From the NCBI GenBank assembly GCA_029817715.1, contig JARUPY010000252.1:2790001-2854000 (forward strand): 64,000 nt of DNA, in the 5' to 3' direction. Numbering within the stretch: the stretch's first letter is position 1; each line of letters starts with the position of its first letter. Both the position numbers and the translations under genes were made by a program. This document shows positions 35,501 through 48,200 of this stretch, piece after piece. The DNA is from Melastoma dodecandrum (taxonomy: Eukaryota; Streptophyta; Magnoliopsida; Myrtales; Melastomataceae). A model generated the notes under the pieces. That model searched no databases and was not told the DNA's origin. It saw nothing but the letters and a program-made list of their open reading frames with translations.

Positions 35501-38500
35501 TCTCTGATGCCAAAGATGGGGGATTAGGTGAGGGATTGACTAGAAGGGAATGCAAGCACACCAAGGGAACGCCAGCGCTACTCTGCCATTCTTGTTCACC
35601 CAAAGGATATATTGGAGGACAAAAGTTCGTGGCTTCAAAACATCAAAACCTTATTCAGCAAATTCGTAAATGTTTTAAATAAAACGGGAGAATTAATATG
35701 TATTCGTGTAATTAAAAAAAAAAACGCACCAAACTCTGGGATATGCAGAGAATCATCTGCCGGAGTTAGCATGGATGGTTGAGCCAAGGTACATGGAGGC
35801 CTTGCAAAAGTGTCCCTGCAGCATATTTACCTTAATGTTAACGGTGGTATCTTTTCAGCTGAAGAGATGGGGCAAAAATCACGACATAGTTGCTCCGCTT
35901 AGATTCGAATGAGGGCCATTCAGAATTTCAGCTAAAGAGAAGACTAGTTTCCCTCCATTAGAGGTAAAATGGCTGCAGACATGACATCCACTATACCAGA
36001 AAATGTGGATTACATTGTCACCATCAGTATGAAGCAGTCTAAAATACAATGAACACTGATCAGAACAATTAAAACTTATGTAAAATATAGTTAAATTATT
36101 TATTAAAATATTTTTCGATAGCAAAGGTCTAGAATAGCAACCAAGTCGCCTAATGGATATAACTCAATCTAAGACAGAAATCAGCTAATTGGTCTGACCT
36201 CAGAAAAAGCCCACCAATGGATAACTTTGTCAAGTTATTGGCAGTCTCTCCATCGCAAACACTGGCCTGGCAATGTAAAGTAAAAATAAAAATTGTTACA
36301 ACTGGAAAAAAAAAAATAAAAAATACCAGGGATTGATTGATCTACGTTCAAATGGAGGAAGAAAGTAGGTGCATGGCAACCTTAAGGGAATAAAAGAAAA
36401 ATGCACGCATATCTTAATTTGCGTAAAAACAATTGCTCAAGCAACAATGTGAATAAGGATTAAGAATCATCAGTCGGTGGAAATAGATTATGACAAACTC
36501 ACCCTAGAAAAATGAAGGGACTGCATCAGCAACTCCAGCTTGTATTCTGCAAAACAAATAAGAACGTGTAAAAAAATTGCGCCATCACAAGTTCAAGAAT
36601 CTGTGACATTGTCAAATGGATAATGTTATCTTCAAAAACTATATAAACAATTTTAGCGGGACAGGACGAACCAGCATCTTTTATGCATAAGAAAATGTGA
36701 TCGACTACCATTGATACAAGCGAAAGACCAGCCGCCTCAACCGATCGCTGTAAAATGTGTTGCAAAATTCCTTTCAGCAACAGGTATAACATAAAATCAC
36801 GGTATAGATAAAACGAGCGGCTGGAACTAACCTGTTGAGCATTTAAATCCATATCTGCTCTATTAAGGCACACATAGAAGCCCGTCAAGAACCGAAGCAA
36901 AGCGCGTAGTCCTGCCAACATAATTCTCAGCTCAGTGTACCGATAATCAACGAAAGCTTCAATTTAAAGGTACATGACTGAAGATAAGATACATTTAAAA
37001 GACTCCAGTGTGACCTGGTTCGCTTAATGCAGGACAAACTGCTTCCGTAACATGTAACTGAACCTCAAGACCAAGAGGTCTGTTTAGCTCTGTCCTCTTA
37101 ACAGTAATCTGTCATTGTCAATGTAGAAGGGTTACTATTTATCAGCCTCAAAACTTGAGGTTTGCCAAATTTATTCCCAACTAATAGAGTGGTAGAATTC
37201 CTTCAAAAGAATATCATGAAGTTTTATCCATACATAAGCCACGCCTGATATGCCTTCAATGAAACGCTCCCCGCCAAAGAAAACACGTTTTGCCCCATCG
37301 TCATCTCTTCGATTCGCTCCCTCCTGAGCTCTTACTAAATTGGCCTCCGTAAACATATCAGGATGTGGTAGAAGGTCCATGGACAAAGATTCCCATTGCA
37401 ATTTCTGTTTGATACTATGAATCACAGGTTAGCTACTATCTAAGATATCTCAGCTCACAGACCCGGGGATATTCGTGAAATTGAAATCGGTTTACCTTAA
37501 AAACATAAATATATTTACTGTTGCTGAAGAAGTCACGTGCTTCCTTAAGATTAACAGCCTAGTATAACGAGATTACATAATAAGTTACAGATCACAAATT
37601 CCAGTTATGAAGAGTTCCAAGGCAATAGTCTACCTGCCAATTCTCATTAGTAGTGTACATAAGCAAATTGCGTATGGTGATGGATGCCAACGGTGAAGCC
37701 CTGACAAAGAAATGGAAATGTCAGGAAACCAATGCTTAAGAGGTAGCACGAAGTGGTAACTGGAACCCACACACTTTGCATGAGATCGTAGCAGTCATGA
37801 ATTTTATGGACAGCAAAAGGTTGGCTCAAACCTCACTGCCCGACAATCACAAGAAGGAAAGAACTCACCATGCAGCACATCCCTTTTCTTTGCTGCTGCC
37901 ACGCGTTTCTAGTAGCAAGTTGACAGTTGAAACCTCCAATGTCATTCCATCGGCTATCTAAGACATTCCATGCACAGAATTCTGATGAGAGCTTTATTCC
38001 ATGGAGATAATCGAACTAGAAATGCAACTATATTCCAGTTTTAAACCCATCAGGTAACGTGGCCTCTGTGAATCCTTCTTCATTACAATGTCCCGTGGTT
38101 TAAGATGATATCCATGAAAGTACTGTAAGAAGGAAAGGTGTAATTAGCAACTGACCTTATCAGCGAATCCATAACCACTGCCCCATCCTGAGCTGGTAGA
38201 CGTTGAGGCTGAGGATGGAGTACTGAAAGAACAAGGCAAAATTCAATTCATGCCATAAAGCACAGATAGCGACAAAAGAACTCCAAGATATGCCCTAGGT
38301 CAATCGCTGAAACATGTACATCGACACCATTACCTACATGAACTCCTAGATGCATCGACATCCAAATTCTCCTCGAGAACCAGATCGAGCCGATCGATCT
38401 GCACCACAATTGGCTCTACCTGGACATAACTGACGGATGGAAGCTGCAGGCAATTGCAAAGGATCACAACAAAATCCACCACACCTACTCAACAGGAAAC

Positions 38501-38814
38501 CTCACAAAACAGGCTCAACTCCGAGAAACAACGCACCGTGATCTGCAACGTCCCAACCTTGGCCGTCGACACGTTCAAAGCCGGAGGCAGTCCGACACTC
38601 GAATGCAACACATCTCCGTTAATCTCTGATCGCATTAAAGATCGAAGAGGTAACATAAAGGAGAATGAAACAGGAGAGGGGGAGTAAAGGGGAGGAACTC
38701 ACCGAGATTGGAGAGGAGAGCGGTTCGACCTTGGAGCTTGAACTGATCTCGGGAGAAGGACTTGAGCCAGTACCTGAGTGTGTACTCCAGAGCCCGGGCG
38801 ATGATCGACTCCAT
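32577..38814 (-). CDS. Chorein-domain bridge-like lipid transfer protein, BLTP3/SHIP164-like
   Basis: Probable rod-shaped lipid-transfer protein of the VPS13/chorein superfamily, closest to UHRF1BP1/SHIP164 and to Arabidopsis At3g20720 (from memory). Exons on the minus strand: 38814-38703, 38625-38537, 38443-38334, 38222-38156, 37957-37869, 37700-37634, 37558-37496, 37404-37234, 37108-37015, 36911-36832, 36747-36672, 36546-36503, 36266-36199, 35815-35730, 35632-35475, 35384-34055, 33974-33706, 33505-33299, 33183-33027 and 32881-32577. They give about 1,213 residues in one frame. The N-terminus MESIIARALEYTLRYWLKSF is a chorein start, where the hydrophobic groove opens. The middle holds the long beta-rich repeats. 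The C-terminus is helical, with a Ser-rich linker before SLEETILDSQAKCAALMNAL. The donor at 34055 is chosen on frame. It likely acts at endosome or Golgi contact sites. Confidence 0.85.
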
Positions 38815-40227
38815 ATCTTCCGCCTACCGAGCTCCTCTTTGTGCAACAGATCTCCGATCTGCTCGGCGGCGGAAAACGGTTGCTGAGCTGAATTTTTTTT
38901 TTTTTTTTGGGGGGGGGGGGGGGGGGGTGTGTGTGTTTGCTTTTGCGGGGTTTTGTTTTGTTTGGGGGGCAGACGCAGAGTCTGGGAGTTTTTTAATGAA
39001 AATATTCGTTGCTTTTAAAAAATTTGAAAAAACATTATTCTAATTTTTTAACATTCCAATTTCCACAGCTTTTATCGGATAGTCATTTACCATTATATTA
39101 ACTCGAAATTAAGCATCGCGTGTTGTTATTTATTATATATAGATGGAGGGCACGTGGACACGTCAAAAGGGAGGTCACGTGTCGGACACATACACAAAAG
39201 CGTAACATTTCCCCTCGATTCCCGGACAAAAATATTGCCAGCTCAATTGATTCTATCCGCTTCCTTTTAATAATATAAAATACAAAATGTTCGCATTTTT
39301 AATAAATAAATATATGTGTTCTTTCTTTACATCCTAAAAATAACGAAAAGATGGATTTATGACATCATCATAAAATATTGCAGTTGTATATATTGTTTTA
39401 TTTATAAAAAATAAATAAATGAGTCGTGGGTCTATCTGGATCGTGATCGTCGTCATCAACAGCTTCCTCCCTCCCTCTCTCCCTCGTCTTCCTTTATTTT
39501 TGCCCCTTTTTTGGTGTGGTCTGGTCTGTCTTTCTGGTTTGCTTCTTACTCACCTTCCTTCCTTCGTCGTCTCTTTCCCTCTCCCCCACGTCGACCCAAA
39601 TTCATTGAATCATAGCGACAGCAGAATCCCTGCCTCTCCCAATTCGATCGGTGGAAAGGAAAAACCAAAGTCGTAGTAGGTTTCAATCACTTCATTCTTT
39701 CGAAACCCCGTCGATCCCGTCTGTGCAAATTCGTTTTTTTTTTCCTTTGTTTTTTCATTTGTTGATTGATTGATTGATTGCGTGATACCAAGAATCAAAA
39801 CTCTATTATTACCTTCGATATCTTGTGTAAAGATCCCGACTTTTGATCTTCCTCGCAGTTTGGCTGAAAGAAAAAGGAAAACCCATAATTGTGTTTTTGT
39901 TTTTGGGTGCTGTTATTGGAATTGCCCGTGGAACCGAGTTTGGGGGATTTTTCTTTTTTTGGTCCCTTCCTTTTTGGTGATTTGATTGAAATCGGAGAGT
40001 TTGGGATTTGGGAAACTGGTGACATCATTTATTCTCCGTGTTGGAGTTTCTTCCGGAGGATGCAAAAGGTGGTTGAATATCAGGACTGTTTCCAATACAT
40101 AGGGGGAGAGGTAGGTGGGATTGTGAGGAACAACAGTCTGGGGTTATGATAATTGCTGAATTTGGAGAGTTTGCAAGTACTGGAAAAGTGGATGTTGGGG
40201 AAAGTGAGAGCTTGGGAGGATTTGGGG
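38815..40227. promoter_or_regulatory. Divergent promoter region, BLTP3-like (minus) and ATG18 (plus)
   Basis: 1.4 kb separates two divergent start codons. Next to the BLTP3-like gene lies a T16-G19-(TG) tract at 38893-38937. The middle (39000-39420) is AT-rich. A pyrimidine-rich block at 39465-39590 followed by T-rich sequence looks like the ATG18 leader with a possible 5'UTR intron. An ACGTG core occurs at 39150-39180 (CACGTGGACACG and GGTCACGTGTC), which fits ABA-response or bZIP sites. Confidence 0.5.
38893..38937. repeat. Homopolymer tract T16-G19 followed by TG repeats
   Basis: Sixteen T (38893-38908) are directly followed by nineteen G (38909-38927) and then TG dinucleotides. It sits about 80 bases upstream of the BLTP3-like start codon, so it falls in that gene's 5'UTR or core promoter. 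The run length is prone to sequencing and replication error. Confidence 0.9.
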
Positions 40228-43200
40228 ATGAGGAACAATGATGTGCAGAGGCAGAGTAATGGCGGAGGCTGTAACCATGGGGTGAATGGGCTGATTCCTA
40301 GTTCCTTCTCTGCGATTTCTAGATACTGGAGAATAGTTTCGTCCGGGGCGTCAACAGTTGCCCGTTCAGCTGCGAACGTGGCATCTTCAATTGTTGACAG
40401 GGATGACTACCCGAGTCATGATCAGGTATTTGGTGGCTTCTGATTAAGTTTAGATTGACCAATTTATCCATTTCTAGATAATAGAGGAAACCAGGAGAGC
40501 ATAGCTGTTGCCGCAAAGGTGTTTCATTTGGACATGCTTAATAGATTAAATTTTATTCACTAGATTGGAATTTGTTACTTGTTATATACTAAATGGCCGC
40601 TTTCAATGGGTCTTGTCTCAATCAAGGTTCTGTGGGCTGGATTTGACAAGTTAGAGGGTGATGGGCATGTTGTTAGAAGGGTTCTTCTGCTTGGATATCG
40701 GTCTGGTTTCCAGGTCTGGGATGTCGAAGAAGCTGAGGATGTGCGTGACTTGGTCTCAAGACACGACGGTCCTGTATCTTTCATGCAAATGCTACCAAAT
40801 CCGATTCCATCCAAGAAAATGGACGATAAATTCTCAAATAGCCGACCCTTGCTAGTAGTCTGCAGTGATAATACCGGAGGTGCTATTTCCCAGGATGGTT
40901 TTACCACTCACAATAATGGCAGCATGCGCAATGGACTTGATAATTCTTTTGTGCCAACCAATGTCCGTTTCTTTTCCATAAAGTCGCAGTCTTATGTGCA
41001 CGTCCTGAAGTTTAGATCAGCCGTTTACTCAGTGAGATGCAGCTGCCGAATTGTTGCCGTCTCTCAAGCAGCTCAGGTGCGTACTGTGCCTTTTCAACAT
41101 GGCTTTCGAGCGTGGAGTCGTACAAATAACGTTGTTGTCTGCTATTCATTGTAGATACACTGTTTTGATTCCAAGACATTGGAGAGGGCATACACTATTC
41201 TTACACATCCTATTGCTTCTGGACCCCCTGGTTCTAGTGGCGTTGGCTATGGGCCTCTTGCAGTAGGTCCTAGGTGGATGGCTTACTGCGGAAATCCAGT
41301 GTTGCCCTCAACCACAGGACGGGTGACTCCGCAACATCTCACTTCTTTGGCTAGCTTTTCTGGTTTTCCTTCAAATGGCGGCATGGTAGCTCACTATGCA
41401 AAGGAATCCAGCAAGCAACTAGCTGCAGGGATTGTGACGCTGGGAGACATGGGTTATAAGAAACTTTCTAAGTACTGTTCTGAGATAATTCCTGATTGTG
41501 GCACCCTTCATGCCGACAATTATACCAGAAAGGGACCTGGCCTTGTGAATGGATACATACAGGATGCTGACAATGTTGGAGTGGTATGTGGCATTTCTGT
41601 TTTCTTGTTTCTTTTCTTAGGCGAAGACAATTCAGGAGGTTTCCTTATCTTAATTTAGTTGTTGGAGCCATGTTATTTTTATCCATGATTTTATCTCAGA
41701 GTTTCTGTGATGCTCTTGACAGTTTTGTTTACATTCTTCAGGTTGTCATCCGGGATATTGTAAGTGAATCTGTGGTCGCCCAGGTCAAGGCACACAAGAG
41801 TCCCATCTCTGCCGTGTGTTTTGATCCAAGTGGCACCCTTCTGGTCACTGCTTCAGTTATGGGTCACAACATTAACGTTTTTAAAGTAATGGCTGTAAAT
41901 CCCAAAGATTATGCAGCAGCTGATCTCCGTTCATCTTGTGTACATCTCTTCCGGCTGCAACGTGGTTTGACTAATGCAGTGAGTGGACTGATTTTTCAGT
42001 TTTGTCATTGTCCTACCTTAGTGTTCTATTCCCACCAATGTTTAGGCACTTTTATCATGCACATTTTAGTTGTCCATTAAAAGGGTTGTGTTCATGTATG
42101 CTCAAGGAAAAATCTATGCATTTCAGAGTTCAGTGGAGAATTTATATATATTGTTACTAACAATTTTGTCTTGCTTATGATGATCAGATAATGGTCAGAT
42201 TTGTAATTGCAGTATGTTTTTTTTTTCAGGTTATTCAGGACATAAGTTTTAGTGATGACTGTTCGTGGATTATGGTCAGTTCCACAAGGGGTACAAGCCA
42301 TCTGTTTGCACTTACTCCAGCGGAAGGGACGTCAGTTTTTCACTCTGCCGACACCGGTCTCTCAGGTCAAGCTGGTGGAATGGGTTATCCTGTTAAGTCT
42401 GTAGCCCGCTGTCCGCCAAACATAGACTTAGGCTTGCCTATTCAAGCTAGTTTTTCCGCTAATGGAAACCCAGTTACGCTTTCTGCTATAAGCAGGATCA
42501 GGAACGGGACTAATGGATGGAAGGGCACTGTAAGTGGTGCAGCTGCTGCAGCAACTGGTAGGTTGAGCTCCCTTAGTGGGGCTATAGCGTCATCATTCCA
42601 CGACTGCAAAGGGAGCAATGCTTTCACAGATAGAAGCTCTGAAAAGGCCAAGCATCACCTGCTAGTTTTCTCCCATTCTGGGAGTATGATTCAGTATGCA
42701 TTGCAAATTCCAACCGGACTAGATTCTGTGACGGCTGTGGCAGGAGGTGGTAATGGCCATGACTCGACGGTGGACTGTGATGGAAGGCTGGTGGTTGAGG
42801 CTATCCAGAAATGGAATATATGCCAGAAAAAAAATAGAAGAGACAGAGAAGACTCTCTTGACATATATGGCGAGAATGGAAACTCTGATAATAAGAAGAT
42901 CTATACTGAAGGAATGATCATAGGCTATAATAACCTTCATGGAACTGCACAAAAGGGAACCAAAATGAGTACTAATAATGTGGATAAGCATCCTCTATAT
43001 ATTTCTGAAGTTGAACTTCAGATGCATCAAGCCAAGTTGCCATTGTGGGGCAATTCTGGGGTATTTTTCTTCTGTTGTGGATGTTTTATTGCACATTTTT
43101 TTTTGTGTCAATCATGTCAGCTCTCCTTTGTGCTGAGGTATTTTTCTTCATTTTTTGTTTTCTCACATGTGATTGATTTTGCAGATTCATTTCCAGTCAA

Positions 43201-43851
43201 TGATGGCAAATGATGTCAATAACTTAGATGAGGGGAATTCTTTCAGAGGGGAGATTGAGATTGAAAGAATCCCCACCCGTATGGTGGCAGCAAGATCAAG
43301 GGACTTGGTTCCAGTCTTTGACTATCTTCAAACATTCAAAAATCAATCTCCAAGGTTCTTCACGTTTTCCATAACTTAACATTTGCTGTGATTTGTTTTT
43401 GTGAGGTGTGCTGTTTTCTTTTCTTTTTTGGTAGAAAGGTGTGCTGCTCTTTGTTTTTCTGATTAATCTGATGTATTATTGGGGAGGAGGTTTCTAATGT
43501 CGAAATTGACCCTTATCTCTGTCTGATTAATTTGATGTATTATTGGGGAGGAGGGTTTCTAACGTCTAAATTGACCCTTATCTCTGTTGCAGGGTTACTA
43601 ATAAAAATGGCTACAATGCTGATGGAAAAGGGAGTAATGATTATGGACAAGCAGTTCATCGGACTTCATTTGTGACATTAAATAGCAATCTCTCCCACAG
43701 TTCAAGGAACAGCCTTGACTCAGACTCAGATGCAGGGAATCCCTTGGGGTGTGCAGAGCCCTGTCATAGCTTTGAAAAGATTGGTTCGAATGGTTCCTTG
43801 GCTTTCTCTGAAAGCAATGTTTCTGTAAATAGTGAGGTACCACGATTGTAA
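40228..43851 (+). CDS. ATG18: ATG18 f/g/h-type autophagy protein with WD40 propeller and BCAS3 domain
   Basis: Phosphoinositide-binding beta-propeller protein required for autophagosome formation; the long plant f/g/h group also has a BCAS3 domain. Seven exons: 40228-40425, 40627-41076, 41155-41583, 41742-41978, 42230-43060, 43185-43354 and 43593-43851, giving 857 residues. The N-terminus MRNNDVQRQSNGGGCNHGV matches the group. Propeller features include VLWAGFDKLEGDGHVVRRVL, HKSPISAVCFDPSGTLLVTA and LFRLQRGLTNAVIQDISFS. The lipid-binding FRRG of short ATG18 proteins is here FRLQRG. SSTRGTSHLFALTP and GTSVFHSADTGLS precede the BCAS3 part. The stop at 43849 is followed by a further open stretch of coding character in another frame, so the C-terminus may be shifted. 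Confidence 0.9.
43459..43586. repeat. About 64-base imperfect tandem duplication next to the last ATG18 acceptor
   Basis: Two adjacent copies start CTGATTAAT(C/T)TGATGTATT and end ACCCTTATCTCTG, at about 43459-43521 and 43523-43586. They differ at a few positions. The second copy ends directly before the acceptor of the last ATG18 exon (TTGCAG, exon at 43593), so the polypyrimidine/branch region of that intron is duplicated. Confidence 0.85.
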
Positions 43852-45226
43852 ATACTCGGCCGGACACTGTAAATAATAGAGAAGGCCAGGACATGGAGGA
43901 GGCTCCACTGATGAATATACACGGCGAAGAAAGCGGAGTGAAGTTGGGAGAGTCATTCTGAGGAGGAAGGCCTTCGACGAGAGGTGAGAAGCCATGAGGT
44001 GATTGTGTTCATTTCCTTTCCATCTCCAGCACGATTGACGTTGTGATTGGTTTCTATTTGTTCTGTTTTTGCAGCTGTGATATGATTCTTTTATCTTTTT
44101 ACCTCCTGGAGGTTCAGTGGAGTCAAATGTCGCTGCTTGAAGTCCATAGACTGGCTTTCCAGCAAGCAGTCCGTTTTTCCTTTTAACAGTGACAGAAGGG
44201 AATTGTAAATACCAAAGTTGTGGGTTTCCTGCCTGTGTAGATAATGTGCACAACTGACTTCGATTATTTAAGAACGAAGTATAGTTCAAGAATACATTCT
44301 GATAGTCCTCTGCGAGGAAAGGAAAGAACTTCATTCATTACAAAACTGGGAATCCTTTCACCTATGGCAGTTGCAGATTTACATAGTTTCAAGCTAAATT
44401 GTAAGTTTCCTTTCGGGGCATTAAGATACCAAATGAACATTCCTTATGACAGGAATTTTATATGCCATCACGAGTCGGAGGTTGGCTGCAGGGCAGGCCA
44501 AGATCAAATGAATACAATGTACTCCGCGATGGCTTCAGTCCTCACCCAGGTCACCACCGGTGCAGCATCTACCTACGTAGCAGCCTGTCTCTCGTTGGGG
44601 GCCTTCCAGGCTCCAGTAAGGATACACGATTCGACGGAACCAGGAATGCAGGTTGAAATGCTCAAGAAGGGTCAAGACGAGCCTCTCCGCAGCTTTGTCC
44701 CTCCCTGCAATGCTTTGCCTTTTAGCTAGGAGCAGCACATGGTTCAGCCCCTAACCTTGGACATCTCTTGTCATCGACGACAAAAGATGGATCCAATCCA
44801 GAGAGTAAAGCATAGCTAGCCAAAGAAACCATGGGACAACCTTTCCATTGGCATTATCCCTGCGAGGCGGCGAGGCCATCCCGCCGAAGAAGACGAAGGA
44901 ACAGAGAGAGGCCAGAATGGCTTCAGGATGGTTCATCAACAACTAATTCCCGTCCCGTCAGTACACTTACATAATATACCAGATGTCCAGTGGTTGAGTT
45001 CGAAATATTGGGTGGTTGCTCACTGATGATTCATTGAAGTGCAAGCGGGGGTGATTGCACGATGAATGTTTTGTCCCCACAGTCAGACTACACACCTATA
45101 CTTAAATTAGTTTGTGGACACCACTACCGGAGTACCTCGGAAATTCAGAAGTCGTTCGAATCATTTTACGACCATTAAAAGCCTACATTTGTTAGTTCCC
45201 CCCTTCTGATCCAATCCGATCTGGGG
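43852..45226. other. Convergent int­ergenic region between ATG18 and ATK kinesin
   Basis: The first part should be ATG18 3'UTR, including a possible displaced C-terminal coding tail to 43971. Overlapping open frames exist on both strands: plus 44244-44729, and minus 44942-44535, the latter one frame with a single TAG at 44751-44753. None shows a known domain, and I cannot tell coding from chance. No RNA gene or transposon is seen. Confidence 0.35.
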
Positions 45227-48200
45227 TTAGCCGAAGCTTAGCCTAGAATCTGGCGTCCGTGTGTTCGTCTGGCGTCGAGGGACCCCAATCTCGCAAGCAT
45301 TAACACGGGCTGCAAACCGAAGCGAGGATAGGGACTCCCCAATGGATGATGAATCCGGGGAGATATTCACGAACATCAGTGTCTTCGCGTTTCCACCAAG
45401 ACAAGGCTGTTTGAACAAAGACGGAGCATTGACTACGTTAATGTCAACCATAGATGACAACGAATTGAAGGATAAACCAGAGCGATTTATATACCTGAAG
45501 TAGGTAAGTAAGATTTGAATTCCGAAATGGGACATGATCCTCCTTTTTAGCCAGTGCGAAGAAAACGTCGCTCAATGATGACAAGCTCTTATTGATCGCC
45601 TAAGAACATTCACAAACTACAGCAAACCACCTAACGAAGACACCCTCAAAAACAAACCGTTAGAAACTTGCTTACTTGAGTTTCCTTTAAACGATCGCCT
45701 GTTGATCCGCTCTTCGAGAGGCGCTCACTTCCAGCGAGATCGATTAGGTTCAACACCCCTTGAACTCGTTGTTCGGTGTTCTGTATTGATCCACAAGGCA
45801 AATTCAAGAGATGCAAACCACAAGACAGTAAGAATGAATACCCATACGAAATTCAAGTACCATGTTGACCCCGGAAATCCGCAATGCAAAAACGAAGTGG
45901 CTTCTTGACGACTCTTCATTCATCTGAGTTTTCCCAACAGACCTACGAGAACAAAATCAAAAGACAAATGCTTCATGCACATGTCAGGCGAATGCCATCT
46001 AGCGCTGTCAAGCCTTTACCTGTTACGAGCGGCATGGTTCAAAAGGTAAGACACCTCCTTAGTACTATGAATATCCATGACTGTCAAATTGGAGACACTA
46101 GTATTGCCATTTGCGTCATGCTTGATCAAATGTTGTTTTGCAGTACTATTTTCTGTCTGGGAAGAGTCAATGCTCAATTGGCTTGATGGTAACAGATCAC
46201 GAATCGTTTCGTTGTAAATTTCCAATATAGACCCCTACAAGCACATCAAGAAAGAGAGTTTTAACAGACTTGTGATATGGAATATTAGAGATTGCGTGGT
46301 CTGGAATATTTGTTCCAATGAATAATATATTCACCTGCATTTCATAATTCCATCCTTGTGATTGTAGAGATTGTGTGGTCTGGAATATTTGTTCCAATGA
46401 ACGAGGAATCAGACCTTTCTCATCTGCATGTCCTGGTCTACCCAACATGGTGTATGTTTTACCCGAGCCCGTTTGACCATAAGCAAAAACACAGACCTGG
46501 AAAATGAGTTGTTTAATGTCAACATCAATAGTCGGGTAAGGATATAAAACTTCGCCAGCGAATCTAAACAGAATAACATAATGTTCACCTTATAACCATC
46601 GATAGCACTTTGCACGAGTTGTGACATCTCAAGAAACACGTCCTCTTGTGAAGCTTCGGGAGTGAAAACTTTGTCAAATAAGAAGGAATGTTTTTGTCCT
46701 GTTGCCAACCAACCTTAAGAAACTTGTCTGAAATACCAAAGAAATATGGCCTAAATGTACATAAAAGAAATTGTTTTCAAATTAGAACATACCATTCTGC
46801 AATAAATCTATGCCCCGTCCCTGTGTGTCCATAGATGTAGGATATGACAAAATCTTCCCTCCGGAACCATTATCTTCGGGCAAGAAGGGGCGCACCCGAC
46901 ATAATACACGTACATTCCCCTTCAAATCCTGGATCATTTATGCGATCAATTAGCATAAAGAAAAATAAGCAGAGTTATTCAAACACAGAACTTTGGGCCT
47001 GTACAAGCATTACCAAGACGGTATTATGTAGCTTTTTACGCATTTTCTCTCCCTCAACGACCTTGAACTCTGCTTCAGAAAGACGGCTTTGCAAATGAGA
47101 TATAACTTCTTTCTGCTCTTCAGACTCTGTTCTCAATTCCATGGCCGATAAATCACAATCCTGAAAGAAAATGAGCTTTGAACTTCATGCCCCTCCAACG
47201 CCAATTAAATGCTGTGATAGCAAGGAAGCTTAGGGTGTGTTCTGCAGGGAATTATATTCACTTACCTTTAATCTCCTTTCAGTGATGGTTAACTTTTCTC
47301 GTAATACCTTAATTTGCTCACTCTGAGATAAACATTTTGCCTGCATACGCGGTTTGATTACATGAAGACTGGAGAAAAGCAGATCTCGGTGATGAGTTTT
47401 ATCTATCAGAATTGAGTCAGCTCTGGGACAGGGAAAAAGAAAGCAACCTCGAGTTCGTTTGATTTTATCATGAGGGTGCCAAGCTCAGCAGCAGATCTCC
47501 CAGTGTATTCTTTGTACTTTGTAACTTCCTCTGTCAAAACCTCCGTTTGAGTAAGATGTCTATCTCGCTCGTCTCTTACTTGATTCAAATCTACCCTAAG
47601 GCGAGATACTTCACACGACAAAACCTCTTTCTGCTTTGAAGCCTTGTCGTGAGAAACCTGGACAGTGGAACATTATATCAAGAAAATATGAGCCGTCACT
47701 TTCTTCAAGTAAGACATGCCCACAGATGAATGATTGTGACTCAAAAACAAAGCATCATCTTACTTTTAGAGACGTAAATTGCTCTTGTATTGAGTTATAA
47801 CCACCCTTTGTACTGCTGAGATCCTCCACAATGGCCAACTTTTCGTTTTCACTACGCTTAAGATTCTCGCTGGCAGTGCTCAGATCCAACTGGAGTTTGC
47901 AATTGTACTCTTGCAAACTTGCATTATACTCTTGCAATCTCTTGTACATATCATTTATCGTTGCCAGCTGGAAACGCATGAAACAACATTAGTGGGTGGA
48001 GATGTTCTTTCATTGAAGGTATCTCGAGTATTCCATCACAATCTCAGCTACATACCCTCTGGCTAGAACTGGACAAGTCTTCTTGGGCTTTTGCAAGATC
48101 TGCTGAGACAGAATCAAGTGCTTTCTCACTAGACAGTCTACCCTCCTTCTCTTTAGCTAGGGAATCCACAGCAACCTGGTTTCCATACGGTGAGCATTAG

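Noticed and set aside
44244..44942. Overlapping open frames on both strands between ATG18 and the kinesin
   Set aside because: Both strands are open, neither shows a known domain, and the minus frame has a stop; not enough to call a gene.
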